The notes under the pieces were generated by a model. That model had not been told where the DNA came from. It did no database searches and saw nothing but the letters and a program-made list of their open reading frames with translations. Position numbers and translations under genes: made by a program. DNA of 64,000 nt, taken from Wenzhouxiangella sp042310355 (GTDB lineage: Bacteria; Pseudomonadota; Gammaproteobacteria; Xanthomonadales; Wenzhouxiangellaceae). Location of the stretch: the NCBI RefSeq assembly GCF_042310355.1, contig NZ_JBHJMR010000014.1, forward strand, positions 13,843-77,842, written 5' to 3'. Positions within the stretch are counted from its first letter, which is position 1, and each line of letters opens with the position of its first letter. Below are positions 63,799 to 64,000 of the stretch, one piece after another.

Positions 63799-64000
63799 CT
63801 ATGTAACAACCTCGGGCAGCTCAGTGCTGATCGGTGTTGGAGAGATTTGGAACGCTTCCGGATCGTCGAGTAGCTCCGCTGCAGTCTGACCGTCGTCCGG
63901 ATTGATCGAGACCACCGCTGGCGGTCTGGCGACTCGGGGCGGCCCTTTGACGTAGCGCTCGGGATGCGCCGCATAGTGCCGGTCCATGGCTGTTTGCCGT
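63799..64000 (-). CDS. IS3-family transposase (integrase core), C-terminal end, continues past window
   Basis: The open frame enters from the window edge and ends with TAG at 63799. It reads RQTAMDRHYAAHPERYVKGP, then PRVARPPAVVSINPDDG, the typical tail of IS3/IS481-type integrase-core transposases (YAAHPERFVxGPP...P..VxINPP). Only about 67 residues are in view, so its state is unknown. GTGTTGGGAAAATGTTGACA just after the stop (63787-63768 on the minus strand) is probably its terminal repeat, which then abuts the IS256 fragment. This suggests one element inserted into the other. Confidence 0.8.
   Translation of the reverse strand, partial: RQTAMDRHYAAHPERYVKGPPRVARPPAVVSINPDDGQTAAELLDDPEAFQISPTPISTELPEVVT

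Overview
The window is GC-rich bacterial chromosome, almost entirely coding, with short intergenic gaps and many 4-bp ATGA start/stop overlaps. Gene content (GroESL, AccBC-AroQ, GlnE, LptD-SurA-PdxA-KsgA, PolA, MnmC, BioC, PlsY, CoaX, UbiA) points to a Gram-negative gammaproteobacterium. A C-rich-loop small RNA downstream of polA, of the kind known as sX13 in Xanthomonas, and secreted proteins carrying repeated SG-W-(Y/F)-x-P-x-x-SGEG domains suggest the Lysobacterales/Wenzhouxiangella neighbourhood. That placement is inference; no 16S gene is present.

Layout. 1-5.9 kb (minus): accC, accB, aroQ, then a TlpA-like thioredoxin, DsbD with a duplicated N-terminal domain, and CutA. 5.9-8.2 kb: groESL behind a sigma-32 type promoter. 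8.3-13.8 kb (plus): a small membrane protein, then amidoligase, class I amidotransferase and glnE as an overlapping trio, then endonuclease V. 13.8-17.7 kb: a 276-bp inverted-repeat element, gcvH, a MerC-like protein, mnmC, lipocalin, tRNA-Thr. 17.8-20 kb: a nitric-oxide-response operon (NsrR-type operator, DUF454 protein, NnrS, NsrR). 20-24.4 kb: tatD, acyl-CoA desaturase, a DUF4870 protein, an orphan exbD, glmU. 24.5-29.8 kb: an sX13-like sRNA, polA, an ABC-2 transporter, a DUF2782 protein. 29.9-35.2 kb (minus): the ksgA-pdxA-surA-lptD outer-membrane cluster. 35.2-44 kb: a putative aminopeptidase lipoprotein, a methyltransferase, a CNT nucleoside transporter, a CsgG/SH3 lipoprotein, a 730-bp non-coding inverted-repeat element, a transmembrane Ser/Thr kinase and an FG-GAP protein. 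44-51.4 kb: prfC and three translationally coupled secreted LRR proteins. 51.4-62 kb: M23 peptidase, sdaA, then the operon grx, fused fatty-acid kinase (FakA-FakB), plsY, birA, coaX, SPOR protein, ubiA; then comF, bioC, a DUF3144 protein and tRNA-Ile2. 62.1-64 kb: a lower-GC accessory segment beginning directly at the tRNA 3' end, with palindromes, one unknown gene and colliding IS remnants.

The most distinctive features are (1) the LRR trio at 45.9-51.4 kb, (2) a genome-specific set of 7- and 8-bp tandem repeats sitting on or next to stop codons (accC, tlpA, ksgA, sdaA, comF), (3) the FakA-FakB fusion overlapping plsY, which would make acyl-phosphate and hand it to its consumer, (4) the sX13-like sRNA, and (5) several non-coding inverted-repeat elements. 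Start codons were reassigned where Shine-Dalgarno sequences or overlaps favoured a site other than the longest frame. All functional calls rest on motif recognition by eye.
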